Shown here piece after piece: positions 21,254-33,832 of a DNA stretch of 64,000 bases (positions are counted from its first letter, which is position 1; each line of letters begins with the position of its first letter). The notes under the pieces are model-generated. The model had not been told where the DNA came from. It made no database searches and was given only the letters and a program-made list of their open reading frames with translations. The position numbers were made by a program, and so were the translations under genes. Location: assembly GCF_030272615.1 (NCBI RefSeq), contig NC_081411.1, positions 830,818,160-830,882,159 on the forward strand, written 5' to 3'. Source of the DNA: Cryptomeria japonica (Eukaryota > Streptophyta > Pinopsida > Cupressales > Cupressaceae).

Positions 21254-21266
21254 TGGTATCAGATCC
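21254..21266 (+). other. Primer binding site, unit 1
   Basis: TGGTATCAGATCC lies six bases after the LTR end and is of the initiator-Met type. The equivalent sites are at about 25077 in unit 2 and 28883 in unit 3. Confidence 0.85.
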
Positions 21267-21333
21267 ACTAGTAGGTTCTTGTGGGAAGTAAGGAAGAGGG
21301 AGCAGTTGTGTAATGAGTTGGGGTATAAACAAG

Positions 21334-23623
21334 ATGCCTCTAAAACAACAAATGGCCAGGGAGAACCAAGAGTTACAATAAACCCTTGAGATGGAAAGAA
21401 GAGAAAGGAGAGAGAAGGAAGTAGAAAGGGATAAAGAGACGAGACAAATGCGAAGGTAGAATACAACATTGCAGGCAAGGTTAGAAGCCTTGGAGAGAGG
21501 ATCTAGAAGAGGGCCACAAAGAGAGAATCAGGAAGAAGATGCTGAAGAAAATGGTGGAGCAGATGAGAATCAGAACGAAGGGAATGGAGAAGGAGAACTA
21601 GACCCTGAAGAGAGAAGGATGGTGAGGTTATTGAAGGCAGTACAACAAGGTGGAAGTAAGACAACCATTGATTTTCCTATCTATCATGGTAAGATGGATA
21701 GTGAAGAGGTATTGGGGTGGATTGATGCCCTAGAAAACTACTTTGAGTATGAAGACATCAATGAGGACAAGAAGGTAAAGTTTTCCAAGACCAAGTTAAG
21801 AGGAACTTCTCTAACATGGTGAAGTAGTGTGCAGACAGAGAGAGTGGAAAGAGGGATGACTAAGATCTCAACATGGAGTAGGATGAAGGCCATGATGAAG
21901 GATCAATCCCTTCCAACTAATTATGCTATTCAGACAAAGAGGTTGAGACAAAATCTGAAGAAAAAGGATCTTGATGTGATGACCTATACTATTTAATTCC
22001 ATAAGCTGAGCATAAGAGGAGGATTGGAAGATGAGGATGAGAAGGTTGCAAGATATCTTAATGGTGTAAGGTATAATCTACAAGATGAGATAGGGTTGAG
22101 TGTGCCAAAGACACTTGGAGAGTGTTTCCAATTGTCTATAAGGGTGAAAGAAAAGGTAAAGAGGAAGAAAGAGAGACAAGGGGGAAGTGGTAGAGGTAAT
22201 GTAAACAGAGGTAGGGGCAGTAGACATACACAAGAAAGTCAGGGAGATAAGGACAAAGGGAAAGAGTCTACCTTTGATCAGAGAGGAGGCAGATTTGGGG
22301 TAGGTAGAGGATCAAGAGTTTTTATAGATAGATGTTTTACATGCAATGAGGTTAGGCACCCTTCTTTTAAGTGTCCAATGAATGAATAAAGTGGAAAGAA
22401 AACTGAGAAAAAAGTTTAGTTAGCACAAGGGGAAGAACAACCAGAAGAAGAGAGATTTGGTATTGCTGCTCCAGTACTTGAAGGTGACTTTATGATGTTT
22501 AGAAGAGGTCAAATGTTGCAGCAAACACACCTAAAGGTCTCCACTTTCAGAACTGAGTGTTTGAGTAGAGGTAAGGTGTGTAAAATGATCATAGATTTAG
22601 GGTCTCATGATAATTTGGTGTCATATGAAATGGTTAATAAATTGTATTTGGAGAAATTACCTCATAGTAGACCTTATACGGCAACATGGGTAAGCAATTA
22701 ACAAAGCCTTTTGATTCAAGAAAAAGCCTATATGGAATTCTATATTGGGGATTACCATGATAGGGTCTTGTGTGACATAGTTCCCATGACTTGTTGTCAT
22801 ATCCTTTTAGGGAGGCCTTGGAAGTACTTAAGGAGAACTTTACACGATGGATTTCACAATACTTATGTTGCTCATAAAGATGGTAGAAGATTTACCTTGA
22901 TTCCTTTGCAAGATGATTATTCATTTGGGTTAAATATCATATATTTTGGTGGAAAAGAGTGTGTGGATTTGCAGGGCAGAGATTTGAAGTGTGGACAGGT
23001 TATAGAGCAGCAACAAGTTGGTTTGGATACCTACTCGAAGGTGCTGGCAGACCTATAGTATAAAGTGGTGCAACATAGTGTGAAGGTGGGGACCATTGAG
23101 TTTCCTATTGGCGGGCAGTCTAAGGACAAAGATAGTCCTTAAAATGTGAATGTTTTTGGGGTTCATTTGGAACTCAAGAAGTCAGCGAATATGGTGCAAC
23201 GACAGTCAATATATGACTGTCCAAAATAGGGAAACCATGATTTGTTTTTGAAATCTAATCATTTGATTGAGTTTGGTGCAGGTCCTAGGTGGATTTCTCA
23301 CTCATTTAATGAGTTGTTATTGCAACATATGCCCCATACAGAGATAAATTGTAGGAAGGCTTCCAACAGGATGCATGGTGTGAAGCCAAGACCCCTACTC
23401 TCTTGGGACAAGAGATTTTTCATAGGGGGGAGCATGGTGAAAGAGCACCAAATGGACCAAGGAAGGTCACTAAGACATTTTGGCATGAAATATGTAATCA
23501 AAGATCAAATGGACCTAAAAATGATGTATTTAAGCCTTTTAAGGCACAAGGTTGTAATAGGTTGGGTGCAAGAGTCATAGGTCCTAAGAGTCCTAATTGT
23601 TGCTATGTGAGCAATGGGACCTA
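21334..23623 (+). pseudogene. Unit 1 gag-protease polyprotein
   Basis: The start is set at the ATG of MPLKQQMARENQE, shared in position by all units. A charged coiled-coil N-terminus precedes a Gypsy-type capsid domain (IDFPIYHGKMDSEEVLGWID to LGECFQLSIRVKEK, 21670-22160). The basic linker leads to the knuckle CFTCNEVRHPSFKC at 22333-22374; this is the only unit keeping all four zinc ligands. A protease-like segment near 22594 reads IDLGSHDNLVS, so the DSG triad is mutated to DLG. The segment CDIVPMTCCHILLGRPW follows, then a region I cannot name ending near 23623 in CYVSNGT. Stops occur after ENQELQ, in TYTI*FHK, before LAQGEEQ and elsewhere. It is non-functional. Confidence 0.85.
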
Positions 23624-23753
23624 AAATTGAAATATAAGCATGTATGGGAATTAGAGTTTAGGATTAAGTGTTTTTAATCTTAAATATATTAATCAAGGTT
23701 TTTTGGAGCCTTTGATGTTGTTAGATAGTGCTAAATAGGAAAAGGGGGGAAAA

Positions 23754-25070
23754 TTCATAGTTTGAGTTTAAACTCTAACGGTTAGTTAACAAATAAGGAG
23801 TTTTGAATATTTTTTATTAGTTAAATGTTTGAAGGTGCTTGACACATTTTGGGGAGGCTGGAAATATGTGTAAAACCTCTTGTTCACACCCATGTTTGGG
23901 GTTAATGAAAAAAAAAGCGATTTATACGAAAGGTAATGAATTCAGAATTTTGGACTGCAAAGTTTGAGCAAAATTGAAGCATTTTGTTGATTTAACATTT
24001 CTTATTGTTGTAAAATCAATTGGATGTGATTTGTGGATGTATTTAGAAGTTTTTTAATCCAACTTGAAGGTTAAAACAATTCATTTTGTTGATTCTTTTG
24101 CTGACTGTCCCGAAGACAATTTTTGATGGTTTTATTGGTTTTGTGAAACATTAAGTCTAAATGACCCATTCTACTTTTTGTGACTACTTTTTATTGTAGG
24201 ATGGGTCATGATTATTGTATCATATCATTTAATAAATTAAATGGTGTAGGAAAGTTCATGAAGTGGGATTTTGGAAACCCTAGGGTGAAGAGTTGTTTGT
24301 GAAAAGAGAGCATGGATGGTGCTATGGTGTTGATATGAGACAAATTCCTTAAAAAGGTAATCATTTTATGTTGGAAAATGCTTTTGGGGGTTTAATAAAA
24401 TGTGTAGGAACCTTTGGTTGAGTCTAGAAGTGGTTGGGAAGACTATTTTGAGAAAGCCTTACTTTAATGGCCAAATACGAGGGTTTTGAGTTTGACCTAT
24501 CGAATGAGAGAGGCTTCCCCAAAAAATGTGAAAATACTTAGATTTTAGACCTAACCTAAGACTTTTTAAATTTTTGGGATTGAAGGGAGTTGATATGTTA
24601 GGGGTCGGTTTGGAAAAGTGGGCTAATTGGGCCTAGTTGGAAAGTGGTAGGGTACTGATCTAAGGTGTCGATCCAAAAGAGTCATATATGGTTTTGACAT
24701 ATGTTGAACAAGTTTCACAAGGGTCTCAGTAAGTGTAAAAAAAATTTCAAGTTGTTAGAGAAATTTTTGAGTAAAATCTAAATTTCTCGCTGAGAAGGGC
24801 TACTAGGAATAGGCCTAGTTAGTTACCCGGTAAGGGTTTGTGAGTGAAATGGAAAAAAGGGTGAGTGAAGTCTATTTAGACAAGTTGAATAGGGCATGTT
24901 GGGACCATATAAGATGTTAAGATAGGTTGATGGAGTTGGGAGTCAAGTTTGGGCATTTTGGTGAAATTGAGTGAAAGAGAAAGACCAAGTTGGCCTAGGA
25001 CATTACAGACATAGTTCATTGGTTTCAATGGGTATTGATTGTGAATTGTGTTGGATCAGTTTTCTCTGCA
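23754..25070 (+). repeat. Array LTR 2
   Basis: The right end CTCTGCA at 25070 is firm. The left end is placed after the purine tract at 23737-23753 and is uncertain by tens of bases or more. In the right-hand 826 bp it groups with LTR 4 at some sites and LTR 1 at others. Confidence 0.7.
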
Positions 25071-25156
25071 TTGTAGTGGTATCAGATCCACTAGTAGGTT
25101 CTTGTGGGAAGTAAGGAAGAGGGAGTAGTTGTGTAGTGAGTTTGGGTATAAACAAG

Positions 25157-27430
25157 ATGTCTCCAAAACAACAGATGGCCAGGGAGAACCAAGAGTTGAA
25201 AGAAACTTTGGAAATGGAAAGAAGAGAAATGAGAGAGAAGGAAGCAACAAGGGAGAGAGAGATGAGACAAATGAGAAGGGAGAATGCAGTATTGCAGGAA
25301 AGGTTGGAAGCCTTGGAGAGAGGATCTAGAAGAGGGCCACAAAGAGAGAATGAGGAAGAAGATGCTGAACAAAATGGTGGAGCAGATGAGAATCCGAATG
25401 AAGGGAATGGAGAAGGGGAACTAGACCCTGAAGAGAGAAGGATGGTGAGGTTATTGAAGGCAGTACAAGGAGGTGGAAGTAAGACAACCATTGATTTTCC
25501 TATCTATCATGGTAAGATGGATAGTGAAGAGGTATTGGGGTGGATTGATGCCCTAGAAAACTGTTTTGAGTATGAAGACATCAATGAGGACAAGAAGGTA
25601 AAGTTTTCCAAGACCAAGTTAAGAGGAACTTCTCTAACATGGTGGAGTAGTGTACAGACAAAGAGAGTGGAAAGAGGGATGACTAAGATCTCAACATGGA
25701 GTAGGATGAAGGCCATGATGAAGGATCGATTCCTTCCAATTGATTATGCTATTCAAACAGAGAAGTTGAGACAAAATATGAAGAAAAAGGATCTTGATGT
25801 GATGACCTATACTATGCAATTCCATAAGTTAAGCATAAGAGGAGGATTGGAAGATGAGGATGAGAAGGTTGCAAGATATCTTAATGGTGTAAGGTATAAT
25901 CTAAAAGATGAGATAGGGTTGAGTGTGCCAAAGACACTTGGAGAGTGTTTCCAATTGTCTATAAGGGCAAAAGAAAAGGTAAAGAGGAAGGAAGAGAGAC
26001 AAGGGGGAAGTGGTAGAGGTAACGTAAACCGAGGTAGGGGCAATAGACCTACACAAGAAAGTTAGGGAGACAAGGAGAAAGGGAAAGAGTCTACCTCTGA
26101 TTAGAGATGAGGCAGATTTGGGGCAGGTAGATGATCAAGAGTTTTTACAGGTAGATGTTTTACATGTAATGAGGTTGGGAACCCTTCTTTTAAGTGTCCA
26201 TTGAATGAACAAGGTGGTAAGAAGACTGAGAAAAGAGTTTAGTTAGCACAAGGGGAAGAACAACCAGAAGAGGAGAGATTTGGTATTGCTGCTCTACTAC
26301 TTGAAGGTGACTTTTTGATGTTTAGAAGAGGTCAAATGTTGCAGAAAACACACCTAAAGGTCTCCATTTTCAGAACTCAGTGTTTGAGAAGAGGTAAGGT
26401 GTGTAAAATGATCATAGATTCAGGGTCTCACGATAATTTGGTGTCATATGAAATGGTTAATAAATTGCATTTGGAGAAATTACGTCACAGTAGACCTTAT
26501 AGGGAAACATGGGTAAGCAATGAACAAAGCGTTTTGATTCAAGAAAAATCCTAAGTTGAATTCTCTATTGGGGATTACCATGATAGGGTTGTGTGACATA
26601 GTGCCCATGACTTGTTGTCATATCCTTTTGGGGAGACCTTGGCAGTACTTAAGGAGAACTTTATATGATGGGTTTCACAATACTTATGTTTCTCATAAAT
26701 ATGGTAGAAGATTTACCTTGATTCCTTTGCAAGATGATCAATCATTTGGGTTAAATATCATATATTTTTGTGGAAAAGAGTGTGTGGATTTGCAGGGCAG
26801 AGATTTGAAGTGTGGACAGGTTATAGAGCAACAACAAGTTGGTTTGGATACCTACTCGAAGGTGCAGGCAGGCCTATAGTATAAAGTGGTTCAACATAGT
26901 ATGAAGGTGGGGACCATTGAGTTTCCTATTGGTGGGAAGCTGAAGGACAAAGATAGTCCTTCAAAGTGGAATGGTTTTGGGGGTCATTTGGAACTCAAGA
27001 AGTCAGTGAATATTGTGCAGCAACAGTCAATATATGATTGTCCAAAACAGGGAAACCATGATTTGTTTTTGAAATCTAATCATTTGACTGAGTTTGGTGC
27101 AACTTATAGGTGTATTCCTCATGTATTTCACGAGTTTTTATTGCAACAGATGCCCCATATAGAGATAAATTGCAAGATGCATGGTGTGAAGCCAAGACCC
27201 CTACTCTCTTGGGACAAGAGATTTTTCATAGGGGGGAGCATGGTGCAGGAGCACCAAATGGACCAAGGAAGGTCACTAGGACATTTTGGCATGAAAAATG
27301 AAATCAAAGGTCCAATGGACATAAAAATGATGTATTTAAGCCTTTTAAGCCACAAGGTTGTAATAGGTGGGGTGCAAGAGTCATAGGTCCTAAGAGTCCT
27401 AATTGGTGCTATGTGAGCAATGGGACCTAA
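25157..27430 (+). pseudogene. Unit 2 gag-protease polyprotein
   Basis: This is the best-preserved gag: open from the ATG at 25157 (frame open from 25136) to 26065, about 300 residues. It begins MSPKQQMARENQELKETLEM and includes an acidic ENEEEDAEQNGGADENPNEG segment and the capsid core. It ends where CAG became TAG after PTQES. The knuckle at about 26156 reads CFTCNEVGNPSFKC, with the zinc His changed to Asn. The protease motif IDSGSHDNLVS near 26417 is intact. A 2-bp deletion near 26587 shifts the frame, and about 15 bp is missing near 27175 relative to the other units. The C-terminal frame 26886-27386 remains open. Confidence 0.87.
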
Positions 27431-27559
27431 AATTGAAATATAAGCATGTATGGGCATTAGATTTTAGGATCGGTTGTTTTTAATCTTTAATATAATAGTC
27501 AAGGCCTTTGGGAGCCTTTGAAGTTGTTAGATAGTGCTAAATAGGAAAAGGGGGGAAAA

Positions 27560-28877
27560 TTCATAGTTTGAATTTAAACTCTAACTGGTTAGTTAACAAA
27601 TAAGGAGTTTTGAATACTTTTGATTAGTTTAATGTTTTAAGGTGGTTGAAATGGTTTGGGAAGGTTGGAAATATGTCTTAAACCTCTTGTTCACACCCAT
27701 GTTTGGGGTTGATGAAAATAAAAGTGATTTGTACGGAAGGTAATGAATTCAGAATTTTGGACTACAAATTTTGAGCAAAACTAAAGCATTTTGTTGATTT
27801 AACATTGTTTATTGTTATAAAATCACTTGGATGTGATTTTTGGATGTCTTTAGAAGTGTTTTAATCCAACTTGAAGGTTAAAACAATTCATTTTGTTGAT
27901 TCTTTTGTTGACTGTCCTGAAGACAACGTTTGACAATTTTATTGGTTTTGTGAAACATTATGTCTAAATAACCCATTCTAATTTTTGTGACTAATGTTTC
28001 TTTTAGGATGGGTCATTATTATTCTATCATATAATTTAATAAGTTAAATGGTGTAGGAAAGTTCATGAAGTGGGATTTTGGAAACCCTAGGGTGAAGAGT
28101 TGTTTGTTAAAAGAGAGCATGGATGGTGCTATGGTGTTGACTTGTGACAAATTACTTTAAAAGGTGATCATTTTATGTTGGAAAATTCTTTTGGGGGTTG
28201 AATAAAATGTGCAGTAACCTTTGGTTGAGTCTGGAAGTGTTTGGGAAGACTATTTTGAGAAAGCCCTACTTTAATGGCCAAATAAGGGGGTTTTGAGTTT
28301 GACCTATCAAATGAGAGAGGATTCCCCAAAAAATGTGAATTTCCTTAGATTTGAGACCTAAAATAAGACTTTTTCAAGTTTTGGGATTGAAGGGAGTTGA
28401 TATGTTAGGGGTTGCTTTGGAAAAGTTGGCTAATTGGGCCTAGTTGGAAAGTGGCAGGGTACTGATCCAAGGTGTTGATCCAAAAGAGTCATATCTGGTT
28501 TTGACATATGTTGAACAAACTCAAAAAGGGTATCAATAAGTGTAAATTTTTTTTCAAGTGGTTTGGGAAACTTTTGAGTAAAAGCCAAATTTTGCGCTGA
28601 GAAGGGCTACTAGGAATAGGCCTAGTTAGTTACCCGGTAAGGGTTTGTGAGTGAAATGGCGAAAAGGGTGAGTGAAGTGTATTTAGACAAGTTGAATATG
28701 GAATGTTGGGACCATAGAATGTGTTAAGATAGGTTGATGGAGTTGGGAGTCAAGTTTGTGTATTTTGGTGAAATTGACTGAAAGTGAAAGACCAAGTTGG
28801 CCTATGATATTAGAGACATAGTTGATTGGTTTCATTGGGTATTGATTGTGAATTATGTTGGATTAGTTTTCTTTGCA
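27560..28877 (+). repeat. Array LTR 3
   Basis: It ends CTTTGCA at 28877, before TAATAG and the primer site. The preceding purine tract is at 27543-27559. In its middle part it shares variants with LTR 1, in its last 200 bp with LTR 4. Confidence 0.7.
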
Positions 28878-28973
28878 TAATAGTGGTATCAGATCCACTA
28901 GTATGTTCTTGTGGGAAGTAAGGAAGAGGGAGCAGTTGTGTAGTGAGTTGGGGTATAAACAAGATGCCTCTGA

Positions 28974-31255
28974 AACAATAGATGGTCAAGGAGAACCAAG
29001 AGTTGAAAGAAACCTTGAAGATAGAAAGAAGAGAAAGGAGAGAGCATGAAGAAATAAGGGATAGAGAGATAAGACAAATTAGAAGGGATAATTTAGCATT
29101 GTAGGCAAGGTTGGAAGCTTTGAAGATAGGATCTAGAAGAGGGCCACAAAGAGAGAATGAGGAAGAAGATGCTGAAGAAAATGGTGGAGCAAATGAGAAT
29201 CTGAATGAAGGCAATGGAGAAGGGGAACTAGACCCTGAAGAGAGAAGGATGGTGAGGTTATTGAAGGCAGTACAAGGAGGTGGAAGTAAGACAACCATTG
29301 ATTTTCCTATCTATCATGGTAAGATGGATAGTGAAGAGGTATTGGGGTGGATTGATGCCCTAGAAAACTGTTTTGAGTATGAATACATGAATGATGACAA
29401 GAAGGTAAAGTTTTCCAAGACCAAGTTAAGAGGAACTTATCTAACATGGTGCAGTAGTGTGCAGAAAGAGAGAGTGGAAAGAGGGATGAATAAGATCTCA
29501 ACATGGAGTAGGATGAAGGCCATGATGAAGGATCAATTCCTTCCAACTGATTAGGCTATTCAGACAAAGAAGTTCAGACAAAATCTGAAGAAAAAGGATC
29601 TTGATGTGATGACCTATACTATGCAATTCCATAAGTTGAGCATAAGAGGAGGATTGGAAGATGAGGATGAGAAGGTTGCAAGATATCTTAATGGTGTAAG
29701 GTATAATCTACAAGATGAGATAGGGTTGAGTGTGCCAAAGACACTTGGAGAGTGTTTCCAATTGTCTATAAGGGTGAAAGAAAAGGTAAAGAGGAAGGAG
29801 GAGAGACAAGGGGGAAGTGGTAGAGGTAATGTAAACAAAGGTAGGGGCAACAGACCTACACAAGAAATTCAGGGAGACAAGGACAAAGGGAAAGAGTCTA
29901 CCTCTGATTAGAGAGGAGCCAGATTTGGGGCAGGTAGAGGATCAAGAGTTTTTACAGATAGATGTTTTACATGTAATGAGGTTGGGAACCCTTCTTTTAA
30001 GTGTCTAATGAATGAACAAAGTGATAAGAAAACTGAGAAAAGAGTTTAGTTAGCACAAGGGGAAGAACAACCAGAAGAAGAGAAATTTGGTATTGCTGCT
30101 CCAGTACTTGAAGGTGACTTTCTGATGTTTAGAAGAGGTCAAATGTTGCAGCAAACACACCTAAAGGTTTCCACTTTCAGAACTAAGTGTTTGAGTAGAG
30201 GTAAGGTGTGTAAAATGATCATAGATTCAGGGTCTCATGATAATTTGGTGTCATATGAAATGGTTAATAAATTGTATTTGGAGAAATTACCTCATAGTAG
30301 ACCTTATAAGACAACATGGGCAAGCAATGAACAAAGCCTTTTGATTCAAGAAAAATCCTATATGGAATTCTGTATTGGGGATTACCATGATAGGGTCTTG
30401 TGTGACATAGTGCCCATGACTTGTTGTCATATCCTTTTGAGGAGGCCTTGGTAGTACTTAAGGAGAACTTTACGTGATGGGTTTCACAATACTTATATTG
30501 CTCATAAAGATTGTAGAAGATTTACCTTGATTCCTTTGCAAGATGACCAGTCATTTGTGTTAAATATCATATATTTTTGTGGAAAAGAGTGTGTGGATTT
30601 GTAGGGCAGAGATTTGAAGTGTGGACAGGTTATAGAGCAACAACAAGTTGGTTTGGATATGTACTCGAAGGTGCAGGCAAACCTTACAGTATAAAGTGGT
30701 GCAACATAATGTGAAGGTGGGGACCATTGAGTTTCTTATTGGTGGGCAGCCTAAGGACATAGATAGTCCTTCAAAGGTGAATGGTTTTGGGGTTCATTTG
30801 GAACTCAAGAAGTTAGTGAATATGGTGCAACAACAGTCAATATATGACTGTCCAAAACAGGGAAACCATGATTTGTTTTTGAAATCTAATCATTTGAATG
30901 AGTTTGGTGTAGGTTCTATGTGGATTCCTCACTCATTTCATGATTTGTTATTGCAATAGATGCCCCATACAGAGATAAATTGTAGGAAGGCTTCTAGCAG
31001 GATGCATGGTGTGAAGCCAAGACCCCTACTCTCTTGGGACAAGAGATTTTTCATAGGGGGGGAGCATGGTGCAGGACCACCAAATGGACCAAGGAAGGTC
31101 ACTAGGAAATTTTGGCATGAAAGATGCAATCAAAGGTCCAATGGACCTAAAAATGATGTATTTAAGCCTTTTAAGGCACAAGGTTGTAATAGGTTGGGTG
31201 CAAGAGTCATAGGTCCTAAGAGTCCTAATTGGTGCTATGTGAGCAATGAGACCTA
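28974..31255 (+). pseudogene. Unit 3 gag-protease polyprotein
   Basis: It has the same layout as units 1 and 2. An early stop (CAG to TAG) lies before ARLEALKIGSRRG near 29102, and a further stop in PTD*A near 29553. Frames 29111-29554 and 29606-29911 cover most of the capsid. The knuckle near 29963 has the same His-to-Asn change as unit 2. The protease motif IDSGSHDNLVS near 30224 is intact and continuous with CDIVPMTCCHILLRRPW to 30454. As in all units, a TAG precedes LAQGEEQPEE between knuckle and protease. The end at about 31255 reads NWCYVSNET. Confidence 0.85.
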
Positions 31256-31384
31256 AAATTGAAATATAAGCATGTATGGGAATTAGAGATTAGGATTAGG
31301 TTTTTTTAATCTTAAATATAATAATCAAGGCCTTTGGGAGCCTTTGAAGTTGTTAGATAGTGCTAAATGGGAAAAGGGGGGAAA

Positions 31385-32700
31385 TTCATAGTTTGAATTT
31401 AAACTCTAACCGTTAGTTAACAAATAAGGAGTTTTGAATACTTTTGATTAGTTTAATGTTTGAAGGTGGTTGAAACGGTTTGGGGAGGCTAGAAATATGT
31501 TTAAAACCTCTTGTTCACACCCATGTTTGGGGTTGATTAAAATAAAAGTGATTTGTACGGAAGGTAATGAATTCAGAATTTTGGACTGTAAATTTTGAGC
31601 AAAACTGAAGCATTTTGTTGATTTAACATTGATTATTGTTATAAAATCACTTGGATGTGATTTTTGGATGTATTTAGAAGTGTTTTAATCCAACTTGAAG
31701 GTTAAAACAATTCATTTTGTTGATTCTTTTGCTGACTGTCCTGAAGACAACGTTTGACAATTTTATTGGTTTTGTGAAACATTATGTCTAAATGACCCAT
31801 TCTAATTTTTGTGACCACTTTTTATTGTAGGATTGGTCATGATAATTGTATCATATCATTTAATAACTTAAATGGTGTAGGGAAGTTCATGAAGTGGGAT
31901 TTTGGAAACCCTAGGGTGAAGAGTTATTTGTGAAAAGAGAGCATGGATGGTCCTATGTTGTTGATTTGAGACAAATTCCTTAAAAAGGTGATCATTTTAT
32001 GTTGGAAAATGCTTTTTGGGGTTGAATAAAATGTGTAGGAACCTTTGGTTGAGTCTGTAAGTGTTTGGGAAGACTATTTTGATAAAGCCCTACTTTAATG
32101 GCCAAATAAGGGGGTTTTGAGTTTGACCTATCAAATGAGAGAGGCTTCCCCAAAAAATGTGAAAATCCTTATATTTTATACGTAACCTAAGACTTTTTAA
32201 ATTTTTGGGATTGAAGGGAGTTGATATGTTAGGGGTTGGTTTGGAAAAGTGGGTTAATTGGGCCTAGTTGGAAAGTGGCAGGGTACTGATCCAAGGTGTT
32301 GATCCAAAAGAGTCATATCTGGTTTTGACATATGTTGAACAAATTCCACAAGGGTATCTATAAGTATAAAAAAAATTTAAGTTGTTAGGGAAATTTTTGA
32401 GTAAAAGCCAAATTTCTCGCTGAGAAGGGCTACTAGGAATAGGCCTAGTTAGTTACCCAGTAAGGGTTTGTGAGTGAAACGGCCAAAAGGGTGAGTGAAG
32501 TCTATTTAGACAAGTTGAATATGGAATGTTGGGACCATAGAAGGTGTTAAGATAGGTTGATGGAGTTAGGAGTCAAGTTTGGGCATTTTGGTGAAATTGA
32601 GTGAAGGAGAAAGACCACGTTGGCCTAGGATATTGGAGACATAGTTGATTGGTTTCATTGGGTATTGATTGTGAATTGTGTTGGATCAGTTTTCTCTACA
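31385..32700 (+). repeat. Array LTR 4 (terminal)
   Basis: It follows the purine tract at 31370-31384 and ends at 32700 in CTCTACA. Homology with the other LTRs stops exactly there and no primer site follows, which defines the LTR 3' end. Confidence 0.8.
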
Positions 32701-32920
32701 TCACCTATTACCTATCAATTTTTTTTTCTATTAATTCTATATGTAAGAGACAAATGTATATTCAACATATAATATATCTACCATAAAAAAACTATAATTT
32801 TCAATTAAAAAAGTCACATGGACGACACACCAATTACTATGTTTGACTATAATGTAATAAATTTTTATTTTGTCAAAGGAAAAAATGCTTTTGTCATCAT
32901 CAATTAAAAAGATAAAAAAC

Positions 32921-33832
<912 letters not shown>

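Larger units (their letters stand above)
20422..32700 (+). mobile_element. Tandem array of three gag-pro-only LTR retrotransposon units with four LTRs
   Basis: The same unit repeats head to tail with spacing 3823, 3807 and 3824 bp, judged from the GGAAAGTTCATGAAGTGGGA landmark at about 20426, 24249, 28056 and 31880. Each unit has an LTR, a primer site TGGTATCAGATCC, a gag with a zinc knuckle, a protease-like segment, a unique C-terminal region and a purine tract AGGAAAAGGGGGGAAAA. No reverse transcriptase, RNase H or integrase is present in any unit, so the family is non-autonomous and resembles the TR-GAG class of plant elements. The homology ends on the right at 32700, exactly at the LTR end, and on the left at 20422 inside the LTR. 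No matching 5-bp duplication flanks the array. Confidence 0.9.

Noticed and set aside
25003-29298. Ser/Leu/Pro-rich minus-strand frames of about 162 residues in units 2 and 3
   Set aside because: They are exact antisense shadows of the gag coding region; similarity between units reflects the sense gene.
20417-32705. A target duplication around the tandem array
   Set aside because: attgg at the left and tcacc at the right do not match, and the left LTR is probably truncated.
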